Source of the DNA: Porphyridium purpureum
Taxonomy: Eukaryota > Rhodophyta > Bangiophyceae > Porphyridiales > Porphyridiaceae
Assembly (NCBI GenBank): GCA_008690995.1
Contig: VRMN01000003.1
Location: 1,426,001-1,490,000 of the forward strand
Direction: 5' to 3'
DNA: 64,000 nucleotides
Part shown: positions 63,130 through 64,000 of the stretch, in pieces
Position numbering within the stretch: position 1 is the stretch's first letter
How the letters are laid out: each line of letters opens with the position of its first letter
The notes under the pieces: generated by a model
Seen by the model: the letters and a program-made list of their open reading frames with translations, nothing else
Databases searched by the model: none
Told to the model about the DNA's origin: nothing
Program-made: the position numbers and the translations under genes

Positions 63130-64000
63130 ATGGGGGGTGTAGGAGTTGTGCATGACGATGTGGTGATGGGAGTACTGGAGGTGCAGACGGGGTTTGCGTT
63201 GGACTGGTCGGGCACGCGCCGTCCGTGGGGCGGGGAGGAGTTCATGCGGTGGAGGGGTATGGACGTGAAGGATGCGGGTGGAGGCGTGCGTGCGGCGCGC
63301 GAGAATGATAGCGTCGTGACGACGTTTTTCGACGACGACGGCGCGCATGTGGACGCGGCTGGCAGCAGCGGTCGGGATGGGAGTCGCGCTGATAGAAGCG
63401 CGGGCAAGGGCAGCTCCGCGTACTCGCACGGTGGCGCTAGGCACACAGCCGCATCGTCAAAGGCAGAGTCCAGCCGGAAGGAAACGGAACAGGACGAACA
63501 GGAAACAAGCGTTGTGCTGGCTCGTTTTGATCGCAACGTGAATGGTCTCGACATGATTTCAGAAGCGCTGCTGGACCCAGACGTGTTCGAGTGGCTCATG
63601 TCCTCGCGGAAGACCCCCACGCCCACGAAGCAGAATCTCGCAGACTCGGTGAGCTTTGTGTTTGCGCAAGACCGGGCCTTCTCGCACATGAAGACAGAGG
63701 GCATTATTGTGCCACACCAGAAGAGGGGTAATTGGTTTCAGGTTTCGTCGTACTGCACAGGGTGGCCGCACGGCGTATTTTGGCCCGCGCTGACGCGACT
63801 TCGCTCGGTATCGGACCAGAAACCTCTCACAGTCCGTGGCGTGATTTCTGCAAATTTATATCCCATGCGCTTCATTGAGTTTGCGTGGTTGTCACCCAAG
63901 AGCCTGGTGGCGTCAATCGGGCTCGTCTTTGAGCCGGTCCGCTTCGACATGCACTGTTACGTGCTCGAAGGAGAAGACGACGGCTACGACCAGGATGGGC
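63130..64000 (+). CDS. Partial unknown protein, runs off the right end
   Basis: An open frame of 290 codons from an ATG at 63130 (MGGVGVVHDDVVMG) to the window edge with no stop. I do not recognise it. Residues 45-140 are charged and Ser/Glu-rich, probably disordered. From about residue 150 the sequence looks globular: ALLDPDVFEWLMSS, SSYCTGWPHGVFWPALTR, and ISANLYPMRFIEFAWLSPKS. Later ATGs (63166, 63244, 63259) are possible starts. The antisense strand has a 212-codon frame over part of it, but that one is Ser/Pro low complexity and looks like a shadow. Confidence 0.6.
   Translation, partial: MGGVGVVHDDVVMGVLEVQTGFALDWSGTRRPWGGEEFMRWRGMDVKDAGGGVRAARENDSVVTTFFDDDGAHVDAAGSSGRDGSRADRSAGKGSSAYSHGGARHTAASSKAESSRKETEQDEQETSVVLARFDRNVNGLDMISEALLDPDVFEWLMSSRKTPTPTKQNLADSVSFVFAQDRAFSHMKTEGIIVPHQKRGNWFQVSSYCTGWPHGVFWPALTRLRSVSDQKPLTVRGVISANLYPMRFIEFAWLSPKSLVASIGLVFEPVRFDMHCYVLEGEDDGYDQDG

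Noticed and set aside
63066-63704. A 212-codon minus-strand frame near the right end
   Set aside because: Ser/Pro low-complexity product; the plus-strand frame through the same region is longer, open to the edge and more protein-like.

Overview
The window looks like nuclear DNA of a unicellular red alga close to Porphyridium purpureum. The strongest evidence is a head-to-head pair of phycoerythrin gamma-subunit (phycobilisome linker) genes, a protein type confined to red algae, each with a plastid-type N-terminus. All other genes are eukaryotic and nuclear: RPB11, SSU72, AQR, uL3, two V-ATPase subunits, TRAP-gamma, an m-AAA protease, mitochondrial uL4, an Era GTPase, a PPR protein and an SBP2-like protein. 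Every gene I recognise reads as one uninterrupted exon. The base composition is moderately GC-rich and produces many long antisense open frames that I treat as shadows.

Layout, left to right. 1-13.3 kb: a left-truncated kinase, an SBP2 homologue divergent from a small membrane protein, RPB11, a long PPR protein, an unassigned 1.7 kb stretch, an STN7/STN8-like kinase, FAM32A, a peroxiredoxin-like protein without its cysteine motif, and a TMEM14/FAX-like protein. 13.3-20.5 kb: TRAP-gamma, V-ATPase subunit a, and an AFG3-type FtsH. 20.8-23.4 kb: the two phycoerythrin gamma genes. 23.6-36.1 kb: an AGPAT-type acyltransferase, an ABC1K kinase, uL3, mitochondrial uL4, a J-domain protein, a four-TM protein, V-ATPase subunit E, and a membrane protein with an MGAT5-like C-terminal module. 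36.4-49 kb: an SHPRH-type SNF2 protein, a disordered unknown, a PTS1 citrate synthase, and a helical-bundle unknown. 49-64 kb: Aquarius, Era, SSU72, a mitochondrial TatB-like protein, an MBOAT acyltransferase, a tyrosine phosphatase, a secreted Pro/Thr/Ser-rich protein, and a partial unknown gene running off the right end.

Functional themes: organelle biogenesis (FtsH, Era, uL4m, TatB-like, PPR, ABC1K), light harvesting and its possible control (gamma subunits, STN-like kinase), lipid metabolism (AGPAT, MBOAT, FAX-like), the vacuolar proton pump (a and E), and RNA processing (AQR, FAM32A, SSU72, RPB11). These neighbours are not operons. Many are divergent pairs sharing one intergenic region.

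The most novel-looking signal is regulatory. An 8-bp element, GGTACAGT/ACTGTACC, often extended to TAAGGTACAGT, recurs with near variants in clusters in at least nine intergenic regions. It mostly lies 100-280 bp upstream of a start codon and is often near a telo-box (AAACCCTA) or an AGTGAAC half-site. Between it and the ATG many genes carry a leader that is purine-rich on the sense strand. I saw no CRISPR, rRNA, complete tRNA, virus-like element or intact transposon.
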